64,000 nucleotides of DNA. It comes from JBEIFW01 sp046081125 (GTDB taxonomy: Bacteria; Actinomycetota; Acidimicrobiia; Acidimicrobiales; Ilumatobacteraceae). Location: contig JBJTVH010000040.1 of NCBI GenBank assembly GCA_046081125.1, positions 1 to 64,000 of the forward strand, given 5' to 3'. Of the stretch, positions 42,468 through 50,400 are shown in pieces (the stretch's first letter is position 1; each line of letters starts with the position of its first letter). The notes under the pieces are model-generated. The model was not told the DNA's origin, searched no databases, and worked only from the letters and a program-made list of their open reading frames with translations. The position numbers were made by a program, and so were the translations under genes.

Positions 42468-43712
42468 TCAGCGCGACCGCTCGGCGACGATCGGGTCGAG
42501 AAGACGAGCGGCAAGTTCGGCGGTGTGGTGAGGGCGCGTCCCCAGGTGGCGCACGTACCCGGCCGTCGTCGTGGGCGAGGCGTGGCCGACGTGGCGGGCC
42601 ACATCGGCGAGATCGACTCCACCATCGGCGTACAGCGCTGTGATCACTGCTCGGCGGCCTGCGTGGGTTCCGATGCCGGTCGGGTCGATGCCGGCGATCC
42701 TGCAGCACTCCTGCACCGCTTTGTAGAGCCGCTGACGTACGACGAGCCGGCCGTCGCCGGTCGTGAAGACCATGTCGAGACTCACACCCTGATAGGTCGT
42801 GGTGTGCCAGGCCGGTCCCACGGCGAGCCGTTGCGCCACCTGGGTCGTGCGGTGAGTTCGGAGCAACTCGACGACGACGGGTGCGATCTCGCGCACGCCC
42901 TTGGTCGACTGTGTTTTCGGCTCGTCGAGTCGTTGCCCGATGCCCCCGCCGGTGTAGGTCGATCCCCGCTGCACGATCACCGTTCGACGGTCGAGGTCGA
43001 TGTCCGACCAGGCAAGACCAAGCACTTCTGACGCTCGGCCACCGAGGGTGAACAGCATGGCGACACCAGCACCCAACGGATGACGACGCGCAGCCTCGAC
43101 GATTCGTCGACACTCCTCGGGAGTGGGTGTTCGTTTGGTCGTCCCACTTGCACCGCTCGACTGCTTCGGCGCCCGTACCTCGCTGACCACGTTGAACGGC
43201 ACAAGCCGATGCTTCACGGCCGTCGCCATGATCTGGTGCAACGCGGTGCGATCGTTGCGGACGGTCGACGCTGACAAATGACCCAGTCGCGAAACGCGCC
43301 ATTGCAGCACTTGATCTGTCGTCAAACGCGCCACTGGGATGTCGCCGAGCTCGACAACCAGCCGAGCGACCGACTTGCGGTAGGCGTGCAGGGTCGGCGG
43401 TCTGACGTCAGGTGCCTTGACATAGGTGAGCCACCACTCCGCCAGTTCAGCGATCGTCATCGTCGGCGACAGTGGTCCACCGGTCGAACGGGCGGACGCT
43501 TCGGCGGCATCGAGCGCACGCTGTTCGGCCTCGGCACGGGTGCGCCCGAGCACCGAGCGCCGCTTCCCTGCGGCGTCGAGGTAGGTCGCTCGCCAGCGGT
43601 CCTTGCTCTTGTCGAAGAACACGCTGCCGGCGCCGTTCTCAGCCTTGCCGGCCACGCTGACGACCTTGCCGTCGCCGTCTCTGCGCTGCTTCGGGGTTGG
43701 CCGTCGCGGCAT
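42468..43712 (-). CDS. Tyrosine-type site-specific integrase
   Basis: 414 residues. An N-terminal arm-binding region (GSVFFDKSKDRWRATYLDAAGKRR) precedes a core-binding SAM-like domain (TIAELAEWWLTYVK...STVRNDRTALHQIM). The catalytic domain has Arg in TLGGRASEVLGLAW, Lys in PKTQSTKGVREI, HAGRR (His-x-x-Arg), GHASPTTTAGY (His, then Tyr nucleophile). ATG 43712; the open frame upstream crosses the repeat array and is not conserved. Next to tRNA-Ala, its likely target. Confidence 0.92.
   Translation of the reverse strand: MPRRPTPKQRRDGDGKVVSVAGKAENGAGSVFFDKSKDRWRATYLDAAGKRRSVLGRTRAEAEQRALDAAEASARSTGGPLSPTMTIAELAEWWLTYVKAPDVRPPTLHAYRKSVARLVVELGDIPVARLTTDQVLQWRVSRLGHLSASTVRNDRTALHQIMATAVKHRLVPFNVVSEVRAPKQSSGASGTTKRTPTPEECRRIVEAARRHPLGAGVAMLFTLGGRASEVLGLAWSDIDLDRRTVIVQRGSTYTGGGIGQRLDEPKTQSTKGVREIAPVVVELLRTHRTTQVAQRLAVGPAWHTTTYQGVSLDMVFTTGDGRLVVRQRLYKAVQECCRIAGIDPTGIGTHAGRRAVITALYADGGVDLADVARHVGHASPTTTAGYVRHLGTRPHHTAELAARLLDPIVAERSR
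43285..43333 (+). repeat. Pair of TGTCGnnAAACGCGCCA repeats inside the integrase gene
   Basis: AGTCGCGAAACGCGCCA at 43285-43301 and TGTCGTCAAACGCGCCA at 43317-43333, 32 bp apart, same orientation as 42143-42192. They fall in two different codon phases of the integrase (encoding WRVSRL and VARLTT), so protein constraint cannot explain them. Confidence 0.7.
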
Positions 43713-43738
43713 CAGCTGGCCGCCGAATCGGTACCTGC

Positions 43739-43782
43739 GGGGAGCAACCCGGGGAGCAACGGGGAGCAACCGGGGGAGCAAC
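43739..43782. repeat. Right-end array of four GGGGAGCAAC repeats (arm-site candidates)
   Basis: Exact units at 43739-43748, 43751-43760, 43761-43770 and 43773-43782 (spacing 12, 10 and 12), in direct orientation between the integrase start and tRNA-Ala. The first two match the left-end pair. Spacing of about one helical turn suits integrase arm-type binding sites, and the location could also regulate the integrase. Confidence 0.7.
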
Positions 43783-43879
43783 GAGCCAGAAACGTCACAA
43801 GTGCGAAGTGTATGCCCTAGGACGTTTGCCCTGCTCAAGCCCTACATCGGTGGACAACGGCGGACGGCAGTGGACGGTT

Positions 43880-43956
43880 TGGTGGAGACGATGGGACTCG
43901 AACCCACGACCTTCTGCGTGCAAAGCAGACGCTCTAGCCAACTGAGCTACGTCCCC
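43880..43956 (-). tRNA. tRNA-Ala(TGC)
   Basis: Cloverleaf on the minus strand: acceptor GGGGACG/CGTCTCC, D-arm TAGCTCAGTTGGCTAGAGC, anticodon arm TCTGC-TTTGCAC-GCAGA with anticodon TGC, T-arm TGGGTTCGAGTCCCA, discriminator A and an encoded CCA (43880-43882). Its 3' end is the attachment site of the integrative element. Confidence 0.95.
43881..43899. repeat. Proximal attachment site inside tRNA-Ala
   Basis: The acceptor stem and T-stem end of tRNA-Ala; partner of 38149-38167. The tRNA gene remains intact because the integrated copy restores its 3' end. Confidence 0.7.
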
Positions 43957-44002
43957 GAGGGGCGACCGAACTCTATCCGGCCGCACCCGGGTAAACCGAG
44001 GG

Positions 44003-44848
44003 CTAGGGCATCATGCTCCCGAGGGGAAGGAACCCCGTGGCGATCGAGGCGTTCCGGGCTTCGATCGCTCCGAGCATGTCGGGGTGGGTGACGATCCAGA
44101 ACCGCTCCGTGCGGATCCCGTCGACGACCATCCCCGCCACCTCCGCCGGGTCGAGTGCGATCGTGGCGAAGATGTCCTTCAGCGTGTCGTTGCGAGCGGT
44201 GGCCTCGCCGCCCTTGCGCCGCTCGTTGCGCAGTTCGGCGGGTCGGTTGCGCTGGCTGGTGAGGATGTTGGTTCGAACCCAACCGGGGCACAGCACCGAG
44301 ACGTGCACCGGCGACCCGGCCTGGTGCAGTTCGACCGCAAGCGACTCCGACAACCCCACCACGGCGAATTTCGACGCGCAGTACGGCCCGATCCCAGCCG
44401 ACCCGGCCAGGCCTGCCAGTGATGCGGTGTTGACGATGTGCGCCGGTTCACCGTGAGCCGTCAGGTGGGGCAAGAACGCGTGGACGCCGTGCACCACCCC
44501 CCAAAGGTTCACCTCGATCACCCAGCGCCAGTCGTTGAGCGTGGTGGAGGCGAGCAGGCCGCCACCACCGATGCCGGCGTTGTTGCACAACACGTGCACC
44601 CGCCCGAAGCGCTCGATCGTCGCATCGGCCAGCGCCTGCACCGCCTCGGCCGATCGCACGTCGACCACGCGCCCCATCACCGTGGCGCCACCCGCCGCCA
44701 GCGACGCCACGGCAGCATCGAGCGGGCCCGGCTCGACGTCGGCGAGCACCACCGACATCCCCTCCGCAGCAAAGCGCGTGGCCAGGGCCAACCCGATCCC
44801 GCTCGCTGCGCCCGTCACGACCGCCGTCCGTCCTGCGAGTTGCTCCAT
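44003..44848 (-). CDS. Short-chain dehydrogenase/reductase
   Basis: 281 residues, classical SDR. TGAASGIGLALA (NAD(P) site), ADVEPG (acidic residue after beta-2, favouring NAD), DVRS, NNAGIGGGG, NTASLAGLAG (catalytic Ser) and YCASKFAVVGLSESLA (Tyr/Lys) are all present. A longer C-terminal part (about 200-281) is typical of the group acting on bulky alcohols. Substrate not assignable. Confidence 0.9.
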   Translation of the reverse strand: MEQLAGRTAVVTGAASGIGLALATRFAAEGMSVVLADVEPGPLDAAVASLAAGGATVMGRVVDVRSAEAVQALADATIERFGRVHVLCNNAGIGGGGLLASTTLNDWRWVIEVNLWGVVHGVHAFLPHLTAHGEPAHIVNTASLAGLAGSAGIGPYCASKFAVVGLSESLAVELHQAGSPVHVSVLCPGWVRTNILTSQRNRPAELRNERRKGGEATARNDTLKDIFATIALDPAEVAGMVVDGIRTERFWIVTHPDMLGAIEARNASIATGFLPLGSMMP

Positions 44849-44928
44849 GCGGGCAACCTAACCCTCCGGCCGGGCCGGGGGCCCGTGCCCGGTTGGGGCC
44901 GGTTCGACCGGCGTCGTAGCGTTCGGGA

Positions 44929-46170
44929 ATGCGGCTCGGCTTCGGTTCCTTCCTCGCCCCCCACCATCCGCTCGGCGAGTCGCCGACGTTGCTGCTGCGG
45001 CGCGACCTCGACTTCGTCGCTCATCTCGACGCTCTGGGCTTCGACGAGTTCTGGTGCGGGGAGCATCACTCCTCGGGCTGGGAGATGATCGGCTCGCCGG
45101 AGTTGTTCCTCGCCGCCGCCGGCGAACGCTCGCATCACATCCGCCTCGGCACCGGGGTGGTCTCGCTGCCGTACCACCACCCGTTCAACGTGGCGCAGCG
45201 GATGGTGCAGCTCGACCACCAGACGCGCGGCCGGGTCATCCTTGGCACCGGGCCGGGCGCGCTGCCCTCCGACGCCTGGATGCTCGGCATCGACCCGGCC
45301 ACCCAGCGCGACCGCCAGGACGAGGCGATCGGGGTGATCAAGCGGCTGCTGGCCGGTGAGGTCGTCAGCCACGAGTCGCCGTGGTTCACCCTGCGCGACG
45401 CGCAGCTGCAGATCCTGCCGTTGCAGGAGCGCCTGCCGATGGCCGCCGCCTCGTCGCTGAGCCCGTCGGGCATGACGCTCGCCGGCAAGCACTCCATCGG
45501 GGTGTTGTCGATCGCGTCGAACTCCTCCGAGGGCCTTCAGGCCCTTCCCACCCAATGGTCCTTCGCCGAGGCCGCGGCGCACACCCACGGCGGCGTGGCC
45601 GACCGGTCCCAGTGGCGGGTCCTGATGTCGTTCCACATCGCCGAGACCCGGGAACAGGCCCGGGCCGAGGCAGCCGACGGGTTGCAGCGGTGGCACAACG
45701 AATACAACGTGAAGATCCTCGGGCGCCCGAATGCCGTGCACGTCGAGAACAAGTGGGAGTTGCTCGAGCAGATGACCGACCGGGCCGCCGGCGGTGGTGC
45801 CGTCATCGGCACGCCGGACGATCTCGTCGCGGCGATCCGCGACCTCTACGAGCTCACCGGTGGCTTCGGCACCCTCATCGGCTTCGCGCACGATTGGGCC
45901 AACCGGGAGAACACCTGGCGGTCCTGGGAGCTGATCGCCCGCTACGTGATCCCCGAGGTGAACGGCCAACTGCGCAAGCTGCGGGCCTCGGCACAGTTCC
46001 TGATCGACCGGCAGGCCGAACTCATGGGCGGCGCATCGGCTGCCGTCATGCAGAAGATCCTCGGCAACGACACCGCCGCCGCGGCCCTCGCCGTCACCCT
46101 GCAGCAACGTCAGGCCAACCAGGCATGGCGACCCGGCGCGGCACCGGAGACGACGCCGGCCAACCGGTGA
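44929..46170 (+). CDS. LLM-class flavin-dependent monooxygenase (luciferase-like)
   Basis: 413 residues with the bacterial-luciferase TIM barrel: RLGFGSFLAPHHPLGESPT, FDEFWCGEHHSSGWE, RLGTGVVSLPYHHPFNVAQRMVQLDHQTRGRVILGTGPGALPSD, and KHSIGVLSIASN. These use FMNH2 or F420 cofactors; Actinobacteria use both. Its stop nearly abuts the convergent lipoprotein gene. Divergent from the SDR gene. Confidence 0.9.
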   Translation: MRLGFGSFLAPHHPLGESPTLLLRRDLDFVAHLDALGFDEFWCGEHHSSGWEMIGSPELFLAAAGERSHHIRLGTGVVSLPYHHPFNVAQRMVQLDHQTRGRVILGTGPGALPSDAWMLGIDPATQRDRQDEAIGVIKRLLAGEVVSHESPWFTLRDAQLQILPLQERLPMAAASSLSPSGMTLAGKHSIGVLSIASNSSEGLQALPTQWSFAEAAAHTHGGVADRSQWRVLMSFHIAETREQARAEAADGLQRWHNEYNVKILGRPNAVHVENKWELLEQMTDRAAGGGAVIGTPDDLVAAIRDLYELTGGFGTLIGFAHDWANRENTWRSWELIARYVIPEVNGQLRKLRASAQFLIDRQAELMGGASAAVMQKILGNDTAAAALAVTLQQRQANQAWRPGAAPETTPANR

Positions 46171-46171
46171 G

Positions 46172-48355
46172 CTACTGCTCCTGGAACACGTGGAGACGGC
46201 CGACGTAGCAGGCCACCCACACCTGTCGGGCCTCGGCGTCATGGGTGATCCCGATCGGATTGGTCGACACCGGGATCACGGCCGTCACGGCCATGTCCGA
46301 GGTCCGCACCTGCGCGAACGACGAGCCGAAGTAGTTGACCACGTACAACGTCGAGCCGTCCGGCGTGAGCACGGCGCTGCGGGGCGTATCACCGGTGACG
46401 GCTCGACCGACCACAGCGCCCGTTGCCGTGTCGATCTTGGCCACCTGGTTGTTGCCGGCCAGCGTCACGTAGAGCCATCGACCGTCGGGGGAGAGGTTGG
46501 CGTGCCGGGGCTGGGTGCCCAGACCCGTGAACCGGCGGGTGACCGTGCCCGTCTCCAAGTCGACGACCGCCACGACGTATGCGCCCATGGCTGCGATGTA
46601 GGCCGTCTTCGAGTCCGCCGTGATGGCGACGCCCCGCGGATTGCGCCCGATCGGCACGCGGCGCACCTCGCGCCCGAGCGCCACGTCGACGATGCTCACG
46701 TCGTCGCCGCACCAGTTCGACACGACGAGCCAGCGGCCGTCGGGGCTGGCCGCCAGGTACTTGGGCACCTTGCCCACGGGGATCACCTGATCGATGGCTA
46801 GGGACCCCAGGTCGACCCGATAGACGGTGCTCGAACCGACCGGATCGCTCGGCAGGCAATCGTCGAACCCTTCGGGTCCGTCGCCCGGGCCGTACATCGC
46901 ATAGTTGCTCACGTACATCGAGCGGCCGTCGGCCGACACCGTTGCCTCGACGGGCGCGCCGGGTCGACCGCCGACATTGTCGGAGATGGTCCGCACGAGG
47001 CGGAGGTCGCGGTCGTAGACCGTGATCGTGTGTGAGTACATCATGTTCTGGGCGAAGAACAGCCCGGTCCCCGTGGCGACGACCGACTTGGGCGAAATGC
47101 GTCCGCCGACGACGCCGAGCGACACGAGGGGACCACCCGAGGCTGCATTCGGCGGTGGCGGCGCAACAGGCGGGACACCGGACTCTGCGGGCACGGGTGC
47201 CCCGGTGAACCATCCGGCAAGGTCGCCGATGAGTTGCGTCGATCGTTGCGCGTACAACGAGATGGCGTTCGTCGAGCCGAGTCGCACGAGCGCAAGGTTG
47301 GCTCTCGTCTGCCACGTCTGCTCGAGGTTGAGGTTGGACGTGCCGGGCCATGCCGTTCCCGCCGGGTACGCCGTCACGAAACCGGGACGGGTCGATTCGG
47401 TCGCGGTCAGGTTCATCAGCACGGCCGCTGCGGTTCCCGTCGGGAGGCCCGGCACGGACACGTCGCTGCGCCACGAATCGACAGGTCGCGTCATGCCGAA
47501 ATCGGATCGCGTGTCGAAGAATCGGGACGGCGCCACCGGCACGAACCGACCCGAGTCGGCGACGGCGGCGGTCGGTCCCGTGAACATCCCGAGGAGGTCG
47601 ACGACGAGGTGGGTTCCGCTCTGGCTGAACACCCGGATGTCACCCGTCGGACCGACCGGCACCACGGCGAGGTTCGACACCGTCTGCCCTGCCCGCTCCA
47701 CGTTGAGATTGGACGCCAAGGGACGCTGCACCCCGTCGGGGTGCACGGTGAGGAATCCGGGGGCGAGGGCCTCGGTGGCCGTCACGTTGACCACGACGGC
47801 CGATGCGCCCGGCGTCCTGGCCGCCACCGGAACAACGACGCTGTCCGTCCGGCCCACGGGACGGCCCGCACGGGTGTCGAGGACCCGCACCGGTCCGACC
47901 GGTTCGAAGCGCCCGTCGGCAACCGGGGACGCAGCATCGACGAACACCCCGGAGAGGTCGACGACGACGTGCAGGGAACGCTGGACGAACACCTCGAGCG
48001 CGCCCTGGCTCCCGGTGCGCACGACCGCAGCGTTCGCCAGTGTCTGATCGGCACGCTCGACGTTCAGGTTGGACGCGGGCGGCCGGGGCGAGTCGGCCGG
48101 CCAGACCGTGACGAACCCCGGACCCGTCGTCTCCGTAACGGTCACCGTGACGACGGCTGCGAGCACCTCGGAACCCGGGATGACCACCCGGACCGTCCCA
48201 CCGTCGGGCACACGCGCTCCGCCGGTACGCGTGTCGAGCAGGCGTTGCGGTCCGACCGGAACCAGACGGGTCGCGCCCGGCACGCCCGCCGCCTTCGGCA
48301 TCGGCGGTGAGGCCGAGCCGCCCTCCCCAGACGGCGCGACCGGCGCAGACGGCAC
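46172..48355 (-). CDS. DTR-repeat plus beta-propeller surface protein, probable lipoprotein
   Basis: 727 residues from GTG 48355. Three repeats of about 120 residues have DTR at 41, 160 and 281 (LLDTRTGG, VLDTRAGR, FFDTRSDF), each followed by SNLN(V/L)E and VVDL/IGDL. A YVTN-type propeller follows (about 410-727): SPDGRWLVVSNW, VDLETGTVTRRFTGLG, HANLSPDGRWLYVTLAGNNQVAKID, LTPDGSTLYVVNYFG. Upstream codons in the same frame (48356-48502) encode a signal peptide with lipobox ASGC (Cys at 48437-48439), but the only starts there are CTG. True start is therefore probably 48490 or 48502. Confidence 0.8.
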   Translation of the reverse strand: MPSAPVAPSGEGGSASPPMPKAAGVPGATRLVPVGPQRLLDTRTGGARVPDGGTVRVVIPGSEVLAAVVTVTVTETTGPGFVTVWPADSPRPPASNLNVERADQTLANAAVVRTGSQGALEVFVQRSLHVVVDLSGVFVDAASPVADGRFEPVGPVRVLDTRAGRPVGRTDSVVVPVAARTPGASAVVVNVTATEALAPGFLTVHPDGVQRPLASNLNVERAGQTVSNLAVVPVGPTGDIRVFSQSGTHLVVDLLGMFTGPTAAVADSGRFVPVAPSRFFDTRSDFGMTRPVDSWRSDVSVPGLPTGTAAAVLMNLTATESTRPGFVTAYPAGTAWPGTSNLNLEQTWQTRANLALVRLGSTNAISLYAQRSTQLIGDLAGWFTGAPVPAESGVPPVAPPPPNAASGGPLVSLGVVGGRISPKSVVATGTGLFFAQNMMYSHTITVYDRDLRLVRTISDNVGGRPGAPVEATVSADGRSMYVSNYAMYGPGDGPEGFDDCLPSDPVGSSTVYRVDLGSLAIDQVIPVGKVPKYLAASPDGRWLVVSNWCGDDVSIVDVALGREVRRVPIGRNPRGVAITADSKTAYIAAMGAYVVAVVDLETGTVTRRFTGLGTQPRHANLSPDGRWLYVTLAGNNQVAKIDTATGAVVGRAVTGDTPRSAVLTPDGSTLYVVNYFGSSFAQVRTSDMAVTAVIPVSTNPIGITHDAEARQVWVACYVGRLHVFQEQ

Positions 48356-48566
48356 CGCCGCACCCGCTGCAATAGCAGAGGAGGACGACGCAGCGGGAGG
48401 GTCCGCGGCCGCCGGACTCGCCGACTGCGTTGCCTGGCATCCGCTCGCCGTCGCGAGGACGGCACAGACGGCGGTGCCCCAGAGCCTCAGTCCACGTCGC
48501 AGACCCGGTGGGCCTTTCCGTGAACGTCCCGACCCTTCACCGATCGGGCATCAGGGTGCACGTGGC

Positions 48567-50270
48567 TCACGACGAGGCCCCGGAGCGCAGCGTGCGACCC
48601 GCGAAGGCCCCGGTGTGCTCACCGTGCTCCATGAAGACCTGGCCGTTGACGATCGTGGCGTCGTAGCCACCGCCCCGCTGCACGTACCGGCCGGCACCAC
48701 CGGGGAAGTCGCGCGCGTACTCCGGGATCGGCAGGTGCAGGCCCTCGAAATCGATCACGTTCACGTCGGCGTAGGCACCGGGCACCAACCGGCCCCGACC
48801 GGCGAGCCCGAACAGGTCGGCAGTGTCGGACGTGAGACGTCGCACCGCCTCCTCGATCGTCCACCGCTGACGCTCCCGGACCCAGTACGTGAGGAAGAAC
48901 GTGGGCTGCGAGGAGTCCATGATCTGCCCGACGTGGGCGCCGGCGTCGGCGAGGCCGAGGGTGACCACCGGATCGTCGAGCATCTCCTGCACCGCGTCGA
49001 GCGACTGGTTCAGCGCCGGGTAGTTGAGCACCACGGCGCCGTCGGTCTCATCCGCGAGGGCGAGGAACGCCTCGGCCACCGACACCCCCCGGCGAGCCGC
49101 CTCGGCCGCGAGCGAACGAGCGGGGTCGAGGTCGTAACGGGCTTCACCCGGGCCCAGCACGTAGATCCCGGTTGCGTCGATCGGCAGCGGCCGGGTCTCG
49201 GCCTCGGCCACGAGCGCCGACCGACGCTGCGGATCACGGATCACCGCCAGGCGCTCGGCCGGCGACAGTTCGCCCAGCGCCCGCCACGACGGGTTCAGGT
49301 CGAACGGCGTCCGATTGTCGAGCGACCACAGGATGCCGACCCCGCGCGCCGTGGTCTGGGGGCGCACGACGGCCCCGAGCGCGTTCTCCTCCTTGGCGAA
49401 ATCGACGACCCGCCGGTAGAGGTCGGGTCGGCGGTACGACTGGGTGAGCCCGAAGCTCACCGGCCGCCCGCTGCGCCGGCTCACCTCACCCATCCAGGCC
49501 AACTCGGCCCGGGTGTTCGGGTAGCCGTCGGTGTCGCGCTCGCCGAGGCGGGACGCCGATTCGAACACCCCGCGACCGTGGCGACCGAGGACGTCGGCGA
49601 TGGCGTACAACTCTTCGACAGCGGCGAAGGTCCCCGGAACCGGGCGGCCGTCGGGCACCTTGTGCAGGAAGGTGCGCGACGTCGAGAAACCGAGTGCACC
49701 GGAGCCGATCGCTTCGTCGACGAGCTCGCACATGGCTGCGAGGTCGTCGGCCGACGCCGGGGCTTCGTCGAGGCTGCGCTCGCCCATCGCCGCGACGCGC
49801 ACGGCGCAGTGCCCGACCATGCCGCCGATGTTGAAGCCCTTCGGCAGCGTGTCGATCCAGCCGAGGTACTCGCCGTAGGTCCGCCACGTCCACGGCATGC
49901 CCTCGAGGATGGCGTGGCGGGGGATGTCCTCGACCGACTCCATCATCTCGGCGAGGAATGGCGCACCGCCGTCGCGCACCGGAGCGAACGTGACCCCGCA
50001 GTTGCCGAGCACGGCCGAGGTGATGCCGTGCCAACAACTCGACGTGCCCACGTGGTCCCAGGCGATCTGGGCGTCGAGATGGGTGTGGATGTCCACGAAG
50101 CCGGGGGTGACGACACGCCCGTCGGCGTCGATGGTGCGCGTCGCCGTGCCCTCCCATCCGGGCTCGACGGCCACGATCCGATCGCCGGCAACGGCTACGT
50201 CGGCCCGGCGGGCTGCAGCCCCCGTGCCGTCGACCACGGTTCCCCCTCGAACGACGAGATCGACCTGCAT
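48567..50270 (-). CDS. D-aminoacylase-type amidohydrolase
   Basis: 567 residues. DLVVRGGTVVDGTGAAARRADVAV at the N-terminus, metal motif PGFVDIHTHLDAQ (His-x-His), GITSAVLGNCGVTFAP, and a C-terminal ADVNVIDFEGL typical of N-acyl-D-amino-acid deacylases. ATG 50270 has GGGGA at good spacing and begins the conserved core; GTG 50288 and ATG 50282 are in frame upstream. Substrate may be an N-acyl-D-amino acid or another cyclic amide. Confidence 0.87.
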   Translation of the reverse strand: MQVDLVVRGGTVVDGTGAAARRADVAVAGDRIVAVEPGWEGTATRTIDADGRVVTPGFVDIHTHLDAQIAWDHVGTSSCWHGITSAVLGNCGVTFAPVRDGGAPFLAEMMESVEDIPRHAILEGMPWTWRTYGEYLGWIDTLPKGFNIGGMVGHCAVRVAAMGERSLDEAPASADDLAAMCELVDEAIGSGALGFSTSRTFLHKVPDGRPVPGTFAAVEELYAIADVLGRHGRGVFESASRLGERDTDGYPNTRAELAWMGEVSRRSGRPVSFGLTQSYRRPDLYRRVVDFAKEENALGAVVRPQTTARGVGILWSLDNRTPFDLNPSWRALGELSPAERLAVIRDPQRRSALVAEAETRPLPIDATGIYVLGPGEARYDLDPARSLAAEAARRGVSVAEAFLALADETDGAVVLNYPALNQSLDAVQEMLDDPVVTLGLADAGAHVGQIMDSSQPTFFLTYWVRERQRWTIEEAVRRLTSDTADLFGLAGRGRLVPGAYADVNVIDFEGLHLPIPEYARDFPGGAGRYVQRGGGYDATIVNGQVFMEHGEHTGAFAGRTLRSGASS

Positions 50271-50400
50271 CGCGTTCCCCATTCTCACGAGTGGCTCTCC
50301 CGATCATTGCAGCAGCGCAGCGGGCCGACCACCTTCTCCATTCGGAACGGCTAGGGTCCGGCGGTCCTCGCACCGGTCGTGCTCGCCCCGAGGAGTCCCC

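Larger units (their letters stand above)
38149..43899. mobile_element. Integrative element in the 3' end of tRNA-Ala(TGC)
   Basis: About 5.7 kb bounded by a 19-bp direct repeat, 18/19 identical: 38149-38167 and the 3' end of tRNA-Ala at 43881-43899. It carries a tyrosine integrase next to the tRNA, short direct repeats just inside both ends, an excisionase-like HTH protein, a toxin-antitoxin pair, a GntR regulator and small membrane proteins, and is less GC-rich than its surroundings. No replication, conjugation or phage structural genes are seen, so it is a small element or the remnant of one. Confidence 0.75.
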
